Of a stretch of 64,000 nucleotides of DNA, positions 33,101-43,044 are shown piece by piece. The translations under genes were made by a program, and so were the position numbers. The stretch is from Dichetophora obliterata. Taxonomy: Eukaryota > Arthropoda > Insecta > Diptera > Sciomyzidae. How positions within the stretch are numbered: position 1 is the stretch's first letter; every line of letters begins with the position of its first letter. The stretch is from positions 275,364,848 to 275,428,847 of the forward strand of contig OY986435.1 of the NCBI GenBank assembly GCA_963920525.1. Reading direction: 5' to 3'. Below the pieces are notes generated by a model. The model was given only the letters and a program-made list of their open reading frames with translations, was not told the origin of the DNA and ran no database searches.

Positions 33101-33286
33101 TCCCTGCGAGCGTGTTTCCCGGCAGTTTTGAGCTGTGCAAATTCAAAACAAATCTTCACCGACACTACTCCATCTATCCACCCTCCAACTAACTATCACC
33201 CATCTTCCGAATCAACACAATGCTTACGCATTTATAGGGGGCATCCCCTGAGCGTTGGTTCAGTCTAAAAAAAAAAAAAAAAAAAG
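30190..33286 (+). mobile_element. CR1/Jockey-type LINE with poly(A) tail
   Basis: A poly(A) run of about 19 bases (33,268-33,286) ends the element, about 75 bp after the stop codon. The 5' end is uncertain. The hexamer GCTGAA follows the poly(A) and occurs upstream near 30,160-30,180, a weak candidate for a target duplication. If correct, the 5' UTR is about 100 bp and the copy is 5'-truncated without ORF1. Confidence 0.65.
30289..33192 (+). CDS. Non-LTR retrotransposon endonuclease/reverse transcriptase, intact ORF
   Basis: 967 codons without interruption. The frame opens at a TTG (30,289) and the first ATG is at 30,304 (MSGHFRIDFCNVRGLRANF), which I prefer as the start. N-terminal AP-type endonuclease (~1-235): 'FCNVRGLRAN', 'ALGETRV', 'FIYRSPN', 'AGDFNVHNPAW' (~151-161) and 'GNSDHCTI' (~225-232, catalytic His). 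Reverse transcriptase (~450-740): 'KASGPDGIPP', 'NYRPIAICSTLSKVME', 'YGFRRARSTGDL', 'LDISKAFDRVWH' (~595), 'GVPQGSVLSPTLF' (~652) and 'FADDSSI' (~682; FADD replaces YADD, common in this group). The C-terminal region resembles CR1/Jockey-type proteins. It nicks DNA and copies its RNA at the nick. All catalytic motifs are present, so it may be active or recently so. No ORF1 (gag-like) gene is seen upstream. Confidence 0.93.
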   Translation: MHGAEMSGHFRIDFCNVRGLRANFFSVYVHCTLHRPQIMALGETRVAEDADPLDFHIPGYRLLPLFSLHRGIALFIRTDVAYQCERSLNVTDPEFSSMWVRFRLRSHLLHFCFIYRSPNLGREPTFNKLDSLSDSITHILGLFPDSEIVVAGDFNVHNPAWLRHSGPLTPVGKYVELFAESNQLIQLVKEPTFFPQSDMHSHNTLDLFLTSHHEKYDVSVNAPLGNSDHCTISAVFPYSNPCTSTPKAPKRTAWFYGRANWTALNNFYRNFNWKLCFADRNVNAAAVMIQEIILLGMRSFIPNKMRSIKPKDHSWFNETCRIAVRSKEEAFQNWRSNKNTDTKRLRIEARNRCNAILKREKFLHEARIREQVLLCPKGSKNFWSFVKRVKNQTSSSIPALLKDDQIFTDSADKANLLARLFAQNSTLSDSNQPLPFVESGSSAMQEIYFRTRAVKRVLSNLNVNKASGPDGIPPIVLKMCASSLARPLRNLFNISYRTGIFPSCWKVANVQPVPKKGDATNPANYRPIAICSTLSKVMESVINFNVMNYLEHNQLLSDRQYGFRRARSTGDLMAFLTEEWNKCVHFFGESRVVALDISKAFDRVWHKALVSKLDAYGFGGNFARWIMCFLKDRTIRVVVDGISSEKHAINAGVPQGSVLSPTLFLVFINDLLSLTHNPIHSFADDSSICHSYSFKKRPSSMEIERKRQTMNDTLLNDLQKISEWGLANRVEFNASKTQCCLLTHKRVNCPLAPLSMNGVDLVESAALDVLGISIQSDLRWNDHIFDVSKEAGKCLGFLKRCKKYFTSADLRMIYTSYIRPKMEYNSHIWAGASKSYLELLDRIQRRAIYLIGDESISSSLNSLGHRRNVGCLSLLYRYYHGKCSREIHGLTPPARVFPRSTRAAVQAHPFTIASMPNRTSHYRDNSFFSRAVKLWNSLPASVFPGSFELCKFKTNLHRHYSIYPPSN

Positions 33287-33289
33287 CTG

Positions 33290-33870
33290 AACAAACTAAA
33301 CAAAAGATATACTCACGCCGGCAAAATAGCTACAGCAGCTTGCATAGTAGCGCCTAAAATCGCAAAGCAATCAGCAATTGAGGTATGGGACGTATTACCG
33401 CGCTCTACCGAAACAAGGAGTAAACAAATGTTATAATGTTCAATGAAGACATATTCCTAAAGTAAAAATGTGCCTTTTTTGGATATGGATAATCTTTTAC
33501 AACATTTAACTAACCGTTCCTTTTGAAAAACGAAAACGATAGATGAATTCTTTGCTATCCCACTTGTTAAAATCAATGCGCTAATGCATTGTAATGTCTT
33601 TGCTCGACTAATAACATCCTATCTTCTTCATCCGGATGCAACATAATAATGATTTAGACTTGAAAGTATCGCGACGTCGATTCAATTCGAGTAGTTCGTA
33701 ATTCATTTAAGGAAAAATTTAAATTTATATAAAAAATCAAAATGAAATGACGTTTTGATTTGAGCCATGGCAGAAATAAAGATGGTAGATGCATTTCAGA
33801 CTGCGTGCTTTTTCTCATATCCAAAATTGTCAAAGTCACCTTTTTACGAATGAGAACAAAAGGAAGTCAA
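33290..33870. other. No recognised feature
   Basis: AT-rich unique-looking sequence. I see no domain or repeat. Confidence 0.4.
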
Positions 33871-34088
33871 TGGCCGCATTCAGCGAAGTCTACTTTTGAT
33901 AACTGGCTGTAGTGTTAAATTCGCTGAAACACTGAAAGAAGAACGCTGCAAATTTGAGAGAGAAACCTTGGCAATTAAATTATTTACATGAGTAAATCAT
34001 TATAACAATTAAATTAAATAATTGTCAACTTTTCTACGGTATCGCTACCATAACAGTTGACAACAGTTGACTTTTCTGGATGCGGCCA
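33871..34088. mobile_element. Small MITE-like repeat with TGGCCGCAT ends
   Basis: TGGCCGCAT at 33,871 is mirrored by ATGCGGCCA ending 34,088. The interior has 'AATTAAATTAAATAATT' and 'GGTATCGCTACCATAACAGT'. A related sequence at 37,656-37,810 has the same left end ('TTGGCCGCATTCAGCG') and the same 'GGTATCGCTACGATAA' block, which supports a dispersed family. Confidence 0.6.
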
Positions 34089-34089
34089 A

Positions 34090-35660
34090 TTTTCGCTTTC
34101 TCATCGGTTTCAGATTTTCTCTAAGCTGTCAACTTAGTTTTGTCAGTTTCGGCAGTCTGTCTCTTCGAAATGCTTCTACGTTCTCTAATTTTACTATGAT
34201 TTGAACTGAAAAAAATTGATTCCTCAATTAAAAGTCGCTGCTAACTGTTTGATTTTCCCAAGTCAATTAGCTGCCTAACTGCTAATTAGCTAACTTGAGA
34301 AACTTGAAAAAAATGCCTAACTGAGAATAAAAAAGCACAATATCATTATTATTTCCTTTTAATTATGGATTAAAATTTAACTGTGAGTGAATAAAACGGC
34401 CCTAAATCTGGAGAGCTAATCAAGGGTATGCACAATAGATCCTATGGGTTGCAGTGCACATGGGCTCACTAAAAATTAACTAACTAAATAATTAAAATAC
34501 TTAAAAACAATTCAGTATTTAAGATATATGCTTAAACATTTTTTTAGCTGATATCATTCTGGCCCAAATAGCACTATCATTTTGCTTGATGTGTAATTGA
34601 TTCTATGTATCTGATGTTGTTGTTGCTTGCCTCGCATCTTATTTCCTAGCTAACTTCATTATTAAGTCACTTTTTATTCTTTTTTTTTAAATTAAACCCC
34701 GTAAAGTTTCCATTTAACTTGTAGCAAAGCATACTCTATTCGTCTCTTAATAAGTTCGCTCTCTCTTCTGTCTCTATCTTCTATCTTTACCTCTCAGTGC
34801 ACACTATCTACAGGGCGATTATAAACTAAACATCTACAAAATGCTAGCACTGCACTTAAATTAGCCTTTAGTTTGAAGTTCAAATTTTAGAGGTACACAG
34901 AAGTGTCACGACGCTTGTGTTAAGAAATAAAAGGAGACAGCTAGTGGAGGGAGACGAATACAGTTACGTTAGAATCTGTTATGGTGTGGTTTTTGTTGTT
35001 AAGTGCTTGTGCAAAAGTTTTCGGCAATATTATGTGGGTTATATTGAAAGAGTCTCATCCACGACATGTTCTTGAATTATTTATTTGATTTTTAGAGCTT
35101 GGGATTTTTAAAGATTTCTCATATTTCTGACAAAGTTTAAAATTACAGTTTAAATTTAAGAGTTTTTAATAGAAAGAGTCGTATATGATAATGTAAATTG
35201 TTTACATATATCATCGCCCAAATAAATTACGATCGTGACTATTTCAGCTTTTTGAACTGAAAAATTCAATAATAATATAGATATAGACAAATTCTAGTTG
35301 AATTCTTTTGCATAAGGAAAAAAAAATAACATATTTTGTAAGTGTAAATGAAAGAGTACCTTATAATAATATGAAAGTGGGTAGCATATATTCTAGCATC
35401 GAACTTTGAATTTTAAGAAAATTTCTTTTGGTCCAATCACTTCGGAATAATGCTAATTTTTTTAAAGCTTTTTACTTATAAAAATCAAGAAAAAAAGAAT
35501 TAGAGCTATTGAGAATGTGGCAATGTAGTGAAAGCAATAAATTTTTACAATTAAAATATAATTTATAATTTTTCATATATAATGACTAAATTGGCGATCT
35601 TGACCTAAAAAAACGAACCTGATATCTATCAACCAAAAAAAAATGTAGTGACATTAACTT
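34090..35660. other. No recognised feature
   Basis: AT-rich with short self-similar strings such as 'TAATTAGCTGCCTAACTGC' near 34,270. A pyrimidine-rich tract lies at 34,755-34,795. No gene or TIR is evident. Confidence 0.4.
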
Positions 35661-35663
35661 TAA

Positions 35664-36858
35664 CCCTGGATAACTAATGTTAGTCGTTTCGACTAACACT
35701 GCTCAGTTTTTTGCTTACACCCTTTTTTTCTCTCATCTGATCGTGTTCTCTATCCATATTGAAGTAACCACATTAGTTGTTAAGCTGCTCTCGTTGAGTT
35801 CGGATGTATTTGCCTTTTAAATTTACTCCGTTCGTAACGCTTATAAGGAGATATTTTTTTGATCAGCATCACCTTCAGAGTCGATTAAGCTATGTCCGTC
35901 TGTCCGTCTAACCATTTGTCTGTCTGTCGACACGATTACAGCCACAATTTTGAAGCTATCATAATAAAATAAAAGATATATGCTTATATTCAAAAAACGA
36001 AGATAAGATTCGGGAATGAGCAAAATGGGATGAACTTACCCATAAGAAGTGACTTTATCAAAACGGTATTTCTTAAAAGGCCACTAAAATAAATATTTGA
36101 ACTAGGAATTTTGCACATTAGCTTCGAAGTGAAATATTCACCACATATTTGAAATTTGTCAAAATTGGATGAAAACCACGCCCACCTCACACACAAAGTG
36201 GCTCATTGTAATACAAAGCCTTCATAAATTCAAAAAAATTATTGTTTAAACTTGATATTTTACTCATAAGCTTTGATAATTAGGATGAACTCTGAGTTTA
36301 AAATTTTGTATATTTGGATAAAAACCACGCCCCCTAAAAGAGGTGTCATCAACATTATACAACATTGACGACTTCGTTTATATTAAAATTCGGATTTGGA
36401 GGTATTTTAAATTCAGTTCAGTCGAAGTTAATTCCTTTGTTGTAAGAATAAAGTGTTTTGGTTATAAGTTCTTTATAGTGGTGCAGCGAATTGTGTCTCT
36501 TGTGCTAAACAATTGATTAAAACTTTTTAATTTTAATAATAATAAATAATGTTTTATTCGTATAATAATAGAAGAGCCTTTTAAGTTTTTTATGTTTATT
36601 TACTATTTTTTTCAATAATCTTATGTGGTAAACCTCAAACTGATAAAATAAGTAGCTTATAAAAAAATTTAAAAAATAAAAAAACAAAGAGCAATATTAA
36701 TTTTTTTTTCTAGTAGAATATACATAGTTCTTCCATTTTCAACAGCTTTTAATGTATTTTATGTACTAAAAGCTTCTCTAAAACGATTTTTGGAGCGTGT
36801 TTGTCCAATCGACTAACATTGGTTATAACGTATTATAAATATGATTGGTTATCCAGGG
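35664..36858. mobile_element. piggyBac-like element, non-autonomous, 1195 bp
   Basis: CCCTGGATAAC starts at 35,664 and its inverse GTTATCCAGGG ends at 36,858, with TTAA on each side (35,660-35,663 and 36,859-36,862). A second motif, 'AATGTTAGTCG', lies just inside the left end and, inverted, near the right end ('CGACTAACATT', about 36,820), like the subterminal repeats of piggyBac. The interior includes GGGCGTGG-family scraps ('AAACCACGCCCACCT' about 36,173, 'AACCACGCCCCCT' about 36,325) and no transposase frame. Confidence 0.85.
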
Positions 36859-36862
36859 TTAA

Positions 36863-37190
36863 CTTTATTTTTTTTTCTTTTTTTAAAAAAAAAAATGAAA
36901 GAACCAAGGCATGCGTCTTATAAGAACAAGATTTGGTCTTTGACCTGAAAGGAAAGGGATAGATTATTTAGAGGGATTGATTGGAACCATACGTGAATCA
37001 TTGATTAGGCGAAACAACCTTGAAAACAATTTGAACTGCTTTTAGCCGAGGCTAGTGTTATGCCTTAACCTCGGCAAGCATTTCTAGTCCTTAGTTGTTC
37101 GTGTCCTTTTATTCCACATTTTTCACAACTTAACTGGGTTTTTAGTTTTCCATAATTCTTAAATATAGGAAAGAACAAAGAATGTGAAAA
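36863..37190. other. No recognised feature
   Basis: AT-rich. A short stretch near 37,045-37,085 repeats 'CCGAGGCTAG'/'CCTCGGC' in inverse, a weak stem only. Confidence 0.35.
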
Positions 37191-37194
37191 GAGC

Positions 37195-37245
37195 CATGCC
37201 CGAACCCGGATTCGAACCAGGGACCTCTGGTCCCTTTACTTTTTA
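37195..37245 (-). repeat. tRNA-derived fragment (T-arm/box B)
   Basis: On the minus strand 'CCTGGTTCGAATCCGGG' forms a full 5 bp T-stem with the TTCGAAT loop, followed by 'TTCGGGC'. The matching 5' acceptor strand GCCCGAA, D-arm and anticodon arm are not found upstream, so this is not a tRNA gene. It is best read as a SINE head or tRNA pseudogene piece. Confidence 0.5.
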
Positions 37246-37655
37246 TATCTTTACTTCACATAATTTTTAGTAAAATATTTCAATTTTCAAATTATAATTT
37301 ATCTATCAAAAAGATTCTTCATTAAAAAAAAAAATATCTTCAAATATAAAAGTTTATAAAATATGTATGTAAAGGCATTATGTTAAACATGAATATCTTT
37401 GTGAGTGAATTATTAATATGAAGCATTTGCTTATCATTTGAAATAATAGCTGCGTTCCATTCGCTTCAAAATAATAAAGATGTTTTTTTTGCATGCAAAA
37501 CAAAAATAATAATCACATAACATGTAACATTGAAATAATTGTTTACATGATGCAATGACAATAAGGCAGCCAAGACAGCTACCTATTTTCTCACGAGCAG
37601 CGAACATCAAATGTTAGACAAAGGAAAACAAAATAAACAGCGTGTGCCACAGACA

Positions 37656-37810
37656 TTGGCCGCATTCAGCGGAAACAACAATAATTAAAAATAATTAAAT
37701 TAAATAATTCACAATTTTTGTGACGTTTAGAGCAAAATTCATTCAGAGAAAAGCATCGTTCGCTAAGGTATCGCTACGATAAGAGTTCAGAACAGTTGTA
37801 AACGATACAC
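37656..37810. repeat. Second copy of TGGCCGCAT repeat, truncated
   Basis: Shares its left end and the 'AAATTAAATAATT' and 'AAGGTATCGCTACGATAA' blocks with 33,871-34,088. The right terminal ATGCGGCCA is not found. Confidence 0.55.
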
Positions 37811-37956
37811 GTTCTTATGACACCTAATAGTTATTGTATCGTGAATGTTTGTTTGAATTTAATTTTGACTGCAACAATAATGCCCTCTACGAGTCGTTTT
37901 TTTTTCGTTACTTTGAGAAAATTTATTATGCGATTATATTATGGCGAAAGGAATGC

Positions 37957-38310
37957 AGCTTATGTTGCAGCATTTCAGAATAATCCAGTAAAAGGATTGT
38001 GTATTTGCTATCCTACATATCCTACATATTCAGCAGCTATCCAAACAACTAAGGTAGCAAAAAATAACAAAAATGTTGCTTCTACTTACTACACGTTGTC
38101 ATCAGCATATTTAAGTAGATTTTTTCGTTTTTGATGTGAATGCGTGACGCTATGTTGCAGCAGATCATAATAATATATGAAATGGATTGTTTATTGGCTT
38201 TCCTACATATTTAGCAGCTACCCAAGCAACAAAAATAGAAAAAATGACAAAAACGTTGTTTCTACTTACAACACGTTGTCGTTAGCAGCGTTAAATTGGC
38301 GTTTTTTTAC
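37957..38310 (+). repeat. Direct tandem duplication, ~190 bp
   Basis: Two copies begin 'TATGTTGCAGCA' (about 37,961 and 38,151) and share 'TCCTACATAT', 'CAGCTAYCCAA', 'AAAAAATNACAAAAA', 'GTTTCTACTTAC' and 'ACACGTTGTCRT'. Identity by eye is about 75-80%. ORFs of 105 and 60 codons over them share parts ('ASTYYTLSSAYL' against 'VSTYNTLSLAAL'), but no domain is recognised. A repeat is more likely than a gene. Confidence 0.65.
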
Positions 38311-38319
38311 TTGTTTTTG

Positions 38320-39190
38320 TTTGTTTTTTTGTTTTTCCATATCTCGAAGGAAAAATTAACGATTGATGAAAAGTTCGTTGACATATGCGTTTTCTAACTA
38401 AACACCTTCGCTAAAAAAACATTTCAATGATACTACTCCATTCTCTTCAATCTGAGCTCCTTATTAAATAAATACAACTGTAGTATTTGTATTTGTAGTA
38501 TGTGATATCGCAACTGCGTGTCAAAATATTTTTGAAAATATCTGATAATATCATATCAAGCAAAATGCTCTCATAATAAAAAAAAACAACTTTAGCTTGA
38601 ATCAAACAAACTATTATAATTTCAAGAAAATTATAGAGTAGAATCAAGAAAAAATATACTTACCCTTTTGGAAAATGTTTCTTGACCTAAGCAATTTTTT
38701 CTAAGACCAAGACATATTATATTTTCTCGAAACAAAAAGCTAGTGAGAATCGATAGGTTTCTGGCTTGGTTCAAGTATAGAATTCTAGATATTACTTTCA
38801 TAACAGACGCGACAAACTTTCAACTCTGACCTATTTTTAAATTTTTTATTTGCATGCAAAAACTTTGATTCGGGCAATTCGCTTATTTTTGTTTTGAAAA
38901 TAAAAAGTTGCAAGATACATCAAATGGTTAAAAAAATTGAATCAAACAAAAAGTGCATGTTAAGCAAGCAAAATGTAATCTTTTGGCGTCTTAGTCTCTT
39001 CAACATTCTACTTCAAACTCAAGTAGCAGTAAAAACATGCTCTAAAAATAAACTATAACAAGCTCAACATTTATTTTTTATCTTGCCAACATTTCTTATT
39101 TTCTGTCTTTGCTTGTCATACTTTTTGCACTCGGCAACTTCTTCTATATATTTCATCTAATCCTGTATTTAAAAGCTTTTGCACACAGAA
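38320..39190. other. No recognised feature
   Basis: AT-rich unique-looking sequence with no domain, tandem array or TIR. Confidence 0.4.
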
Positions 39191-39194
39191 CTGG

Positions 39195-39335
39195 GGCATA
39201 AAGTATAAATCCATAATAATATCGTGACGGACCGTTGGATAGAAATATCGATAAGTTTTAACTTTGTGTTAAATGTTTGAAAGGTGTAGCTAGCCAGAGC
39301 GGTGTGGTTATCAGAAAGGTATCAGGTAAGATTTT
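39195..39335 (+). promoter_or_regulatory. Possible core promoter and 5' UTR exon, speculative
   Basis: 'AAAGTATAAATCC' at about 39,200 is TATA-like. About 120 bp downstream 'TCAGGTAAGAT' (39,323-39,333) matches a splice donor. The following kilobase is rich in CAA/CAG and purine strings such as 'AAAATGTGAAGTGATG', a texture often seen in fly leader exons. None of this is decisive without transcript data. Confidence 0.2.
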
Positions 39336-39959
39336 ACTTATACTCGGATAAAGTGCAGTTAAGTGTGCGGATTAGAGATGAACGAACTATTTTGTGGACG
39401 ACTATGGTTGGAGGAGTTGACTGTGAGTGAATGAGTGAATTCAACGATGTGCAAAGTCTCGACAAGCAATAGAAAATAAAATGAAACGAGAAAAAACTCC
39501 ATGCAGAAAAATGTGAAGTGATGAAAAACTGACAACATTTAATGTTGTTTAAAATTTAGAATAGAAATGCCAACAGATAGCTTATCAAAATAACAACTAT
39601 TATTAAGAAAAAAGTCCCTAATAGAAGACTTTTTGGACAATATATCTTAATTAAGAGATTTGGGTAATGCTTTTATAATACGAAAATCTAAATTTTCCCA
39701 TACTCAATTTCGTTATTACTATAACTCTTGCGGTTTGTGTCACAAGTTTATGAAATTTTCAGCTAAATATATGCCTGGCGTATCGTTGTTGCTATTGAAA
39801 TTTTTTAAAAACTTTGCTGCGTGCTAAAGAAAAAAACTAAGTTAAAGAGTACAAAACCCAGACGCATCGGAACGAAAGTCAAAACTTTATTTTTCGCACA
39901 CTTCGTGCTAAAAATCTTTTATGGGATTTTCGGGGGAAAATGTTAAAAGATTAAGTTGC

Positions 39960-40210
39960 GAATTGGGGTTAAGTGCTGCAGCAAAAGCTAGAAGAAAAAC
40001 AACAACATTAGCAGCAGAAACATGAGAATCAACAACAACAACAACAGCAACAGCAGCAGCAGTAGTAGCACGATGCGGAAGGACAACATGAATCTAAGAG
40101 CTAGCTAGGCAAGCTCAATCTTTTCGCACATGCAGGCGGTGGAATCACTGAGAAGAACACTCAAGTGACATGTCTAAATACACAGCAGTCACAACAACAA
40201 CACCATAGAA
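39960..40210 (+). repeat. CAA/CAG/AGT trinucleotide-rich tract
   Basis: Positions 39,998-40,075 hold runs of (CAA)n, (CAG)n and (AGT)n. An ATG at 40,022 opens 28 codons (MRINNNNNSNSSSSSSTMRK...) ending in TAG. This Asn/Ser homopolymer pattern resembles opa-type repeats of fly regulatory genes. Whether it is translated cannot be told. Confidence 0.5.
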
Positions 40211-40219
40211 CATAACGAC

Positions 40220-40381
40220 ATGGAAACGATACGAAAAAACAACAACACAAAACAACTCAAAATATTGCAGCTTCTGCTTGATTTTCTTCTTCTAATAGCA
40301 GGTTCCTTAACAATTGTCCCAATTCGGCCAATAGATGCGCCATTACTAGTAGCTGCTGCCGTGCTAGAGGCAGCCACTTGA
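40220..40381 (+). CDS. 53-codon ORF with signal-peptide-like N-terminus, hypothetical
   Basis: ATG at 40,220 to TGA at 40,381. A basic N-region (METIRKNNNTKQLK) precedes a hydrophobic core (ILQLLLDFLLLIAGSLTIV, ~15-33), then 'PIRPIDAPLLVAAAVLEAAT'. This has the layout of a secretion signal or a single membrane anchor. The GC content of its 3' half is higher than the surroundings. No homologue is recognised, and there is no nearby exon to join it to. It could be chance: the opposite strand has a 62-codon ORF of low-complexity Ala/Ser/Thr. Confidence 0.25.
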   Translation: METIRKNNNTKQLKILQLLLDFLLLIAGSLTIVPIRPIDAPLLVAAAVLEAAT

Positions 40382-41018
40382 CACTGCCACGTTTGGTGCT
40401 TAAGAAGCCGGACGTCATAATGTTGACTTATGATACTAATTTTTTAATGGGTGGCATAACTTAAAGGACATCAACAACAAGAACAACAACAAGAACTCAG
40501 TCACAGCAGCAAAATATCTAAAATTAAATACCTCCTGGGTGCAATATGTTTTCTGTTGTTTTTACAGTTGTTGCCGCTTGTTTAAGCTCCTCTACTCTAC
40601 ACTATGTAGCTAGAAAATTTATTGCTTTATTTAAGCGGTTGCTATTTTTGTTTTTGTTTGACTTTTTTCTATTGCATCGAATTTAAATCCTTTGGGATAA
40701 TATGCTTTGACAATTTCAGCCTGAACATTCACGAAGTGAACAATAGTTTGCGCAGTTTTGTCCTCGTTGACAAAGATTTCTTAGAAACAACACCGATGGG
40801 ATTTATTTTTATCTCGTTTTAGTTAATGATTAGACTGAGTGTGGGTTTATTTTGGCTTGTATACAAAAAGTTGCATTAATAATAAAATAAATAATGCTTG
40901 CGTTCATTTTTTTAGATTCTTTATTTCGAATATAGGTTTAAACTTTATTTTTTACATTTTCCCGCTCTCAATCGATACATAAGCTTTCACATAAAGTGCA
41001 AAGATGAAGTTTAGCAAA
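40382..41018. other. No recognised feature
   Basis: CAACAA-rich at 40,470-40,500, then AT-rich. A 66-codon ORF at 40,622-40,822 has no domain. Confidence 0.4.
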
Positions 41019-41026
41019 CAGACATC

Positions 41027-42471
41027 CAGTGGCGTAAAAAGAGGGCCCGCAGAGCCCGCATTGCGGGCGGGCGCAACTAAGCCAGGGGCGCCGTCAAGTT
41101 CCTTGATGAAAATGATAAATAAATTGGAGAACGACGTACAGTACAAAATAAGCAGCCAAAAATCTAATATATTTCCAAGTTGCATTTTTTCAAAATAAAA
41201 TTTTTCTTGTTATTCAAATTATATTTAATTTTTTTTTTTATCAAAATAAAGTTTAAAATTTCTTATGTCTGGCAACCTTGCTGTTTTCGCTTACATTTTT
41301 AAAATATGGTTTTAAGTTTATCATAAAAGTAAACACTAAAAGCGGGATACAAATTTTTAAGTATTCAGTTTTTAAAAAGCTTAAAAAATAATTTTGAGAA
41401 ATATTGACTATAAGTTTTTCACAAAAACTTCATTAGACCTTCGTTACACCAAATCAAAAGAAAAAAATTCTTGCTAATACGGAAGATATACATTTTTTTA
41501 TGGTGACCTATTTATTTAAAATATTAGATATATTTTGTGTATGGCAGCTGATTATTTTTCAAAATTATACTTATTTAAAAACACAAAACAACTCAATTTT
41601 TAAAATGTCCTTGCTGTAATCAAAAAGCTTACAAATATGAACAAAAACGTTGTTAATTTGAGTAGGTAGTATTTTCCACGGTTGAGTTACTAATATATAA
41701 TTAATCATCTAAGAAATTTATGTAGCAAATTTCGTTGTTTTGAGAAAAGACCTTATGAAGTTTCAGGCAAAAATGGGTTTCGTTTATATGGGAAGTGGGT
41801 GTGGCAGAGGTCGGATTTGTGTAACTTTTTCAAGATTTCTTAATTTTGTCTTTAAAGATATTCATGCCAATTTTCATAGCTCTAAGATCACTCTTTCTTT
41901 TCTTGGCCAAATATTTTGAGCAAAAGTCGTCTTTGTTTGGCAAAATTCGATTACGGTCGGAGTCGATTTACCCGTTTGCTTTCATATTTTCAGGAAGTCA
42001 GCTACTGATGTTATTTGAATCATTCAGTTGGTCATATTTTGTGACGTTAGCAAATTCTTTAATTAACAGGTAACGTCAAATACAAAACATTTAAACTAAA
42101 CATCTGAAACTTATCATTCCACCCATAAAAAATTATTGATCCCTTTTATTCAATCATTAAGTTTGTTTACTTTTTTAAATCATTAATATGTGATGCTTTT
42201 TTACCTAATTTTTTTTAATAAATTCTATTAAAATAAAATATATAAAATAAGATATTTTTAAAATACAACTGTTGTAATAAATGATGATCATCATATGACC
42301 ATTGAATTAAAAAGTCTCTTTTTGTTCTCTTTTTTTTTGTTTATCAAGAGTTCTCTTGTTTTCTCCTACGCTTCTAGTAACCTAGTAATAACATAGTTTT
42401 ACTCTAAAAGTAAAAAGCAGGGCGCTTTTAGAAACCTGCGGGCGGGCGCACAAAATAAAGTTACGCTTCTG
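41027..42471. mobile_element. hAT-type non-autonomous element with perfect 8 bp TSD
   Basis: The left end is CAGTGGCGTAAAAAGAGGGC and the right end read inward is CAGAAGCGTAACTTT. Both are followed by a GC-rich GCCCGCCCGC subterminal block (41,062-41,076 and 42,438-42,449). The octamer CAGACATC lies directly outside both ends (41,019-41,026 and 42,472-42,479). An 8 bp duplication and CAGNGGCG ends are hAT hallmarks. The interior (1.4 kb) is AT-rich and contains a repeat-like piece ('GGGAAGTGGGTGTGGCAGAGG', interrupted here by its own variants, near 41,790) but no transposase. Confidence 0.9.
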
Positions 42472-42479
42472 CAGACATC

Positions 42480-43040
42480 GAATAAAAACAACGTATACTT
42501 TCTTTGGAAAGTGGCGGACAATAAAGTCCCATTAAGTTCCACAAAAAAAAAATCAGCACACAAGCTTTAATCAAATATGTATATGCACTGAAAGTAATTT
42601 GAATTTGTCAAAATCGAATCACAATCACGTCTAAATCCCATACAAAGAAGCTTTATCGCAACGATTTTATCTCTTACACATTCTACATGCATTATTCTAT
42701 TTTATGACCACGAGCTTCATTCTCAATATGCGCTCTTAGTTTGAAATTTGTCAAAATCGATTGACCCGAACATTTATTAAATCGATATGACGCCCACCTC
42801 TTATATAAAGTTATATAAATCTCCCAAAAATTAGAATTATAACTTAAAATTTTTAACACAGGCTTTGGTTATAAAAATGTACCTACACAGCTAAAAATCT
42901 TTGACTAAATTTTAAACTTTTATGGATTACATATAGAACAACACCAAAAACAGATTACTTTTTAATCCAATGGAAAGTTTTAAATTTTTTATTTTAAATG
43001 TTTAAAAAAAGCAATATAAATATCAACTTCAAATAAAAAA
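42480..43040. other. No gene; one GGGCGTGG-like scrap
   Basis: AT-rich. 'TATGACGCCCACCTCTTATA' at 42,787 resembles the CCACGCCCACCT scraps seen at 36,173. Nothing else recognised. Confidence 0.35.
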
Positions 43041-43044
43041 CTTT

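Noticed and set aside
37195..37260. Functional tRNA gene
   Set aside because: Only the T-arm and a 3' acceptor strand are seen; no 5' acceptor, D-arm or anticodon arm.
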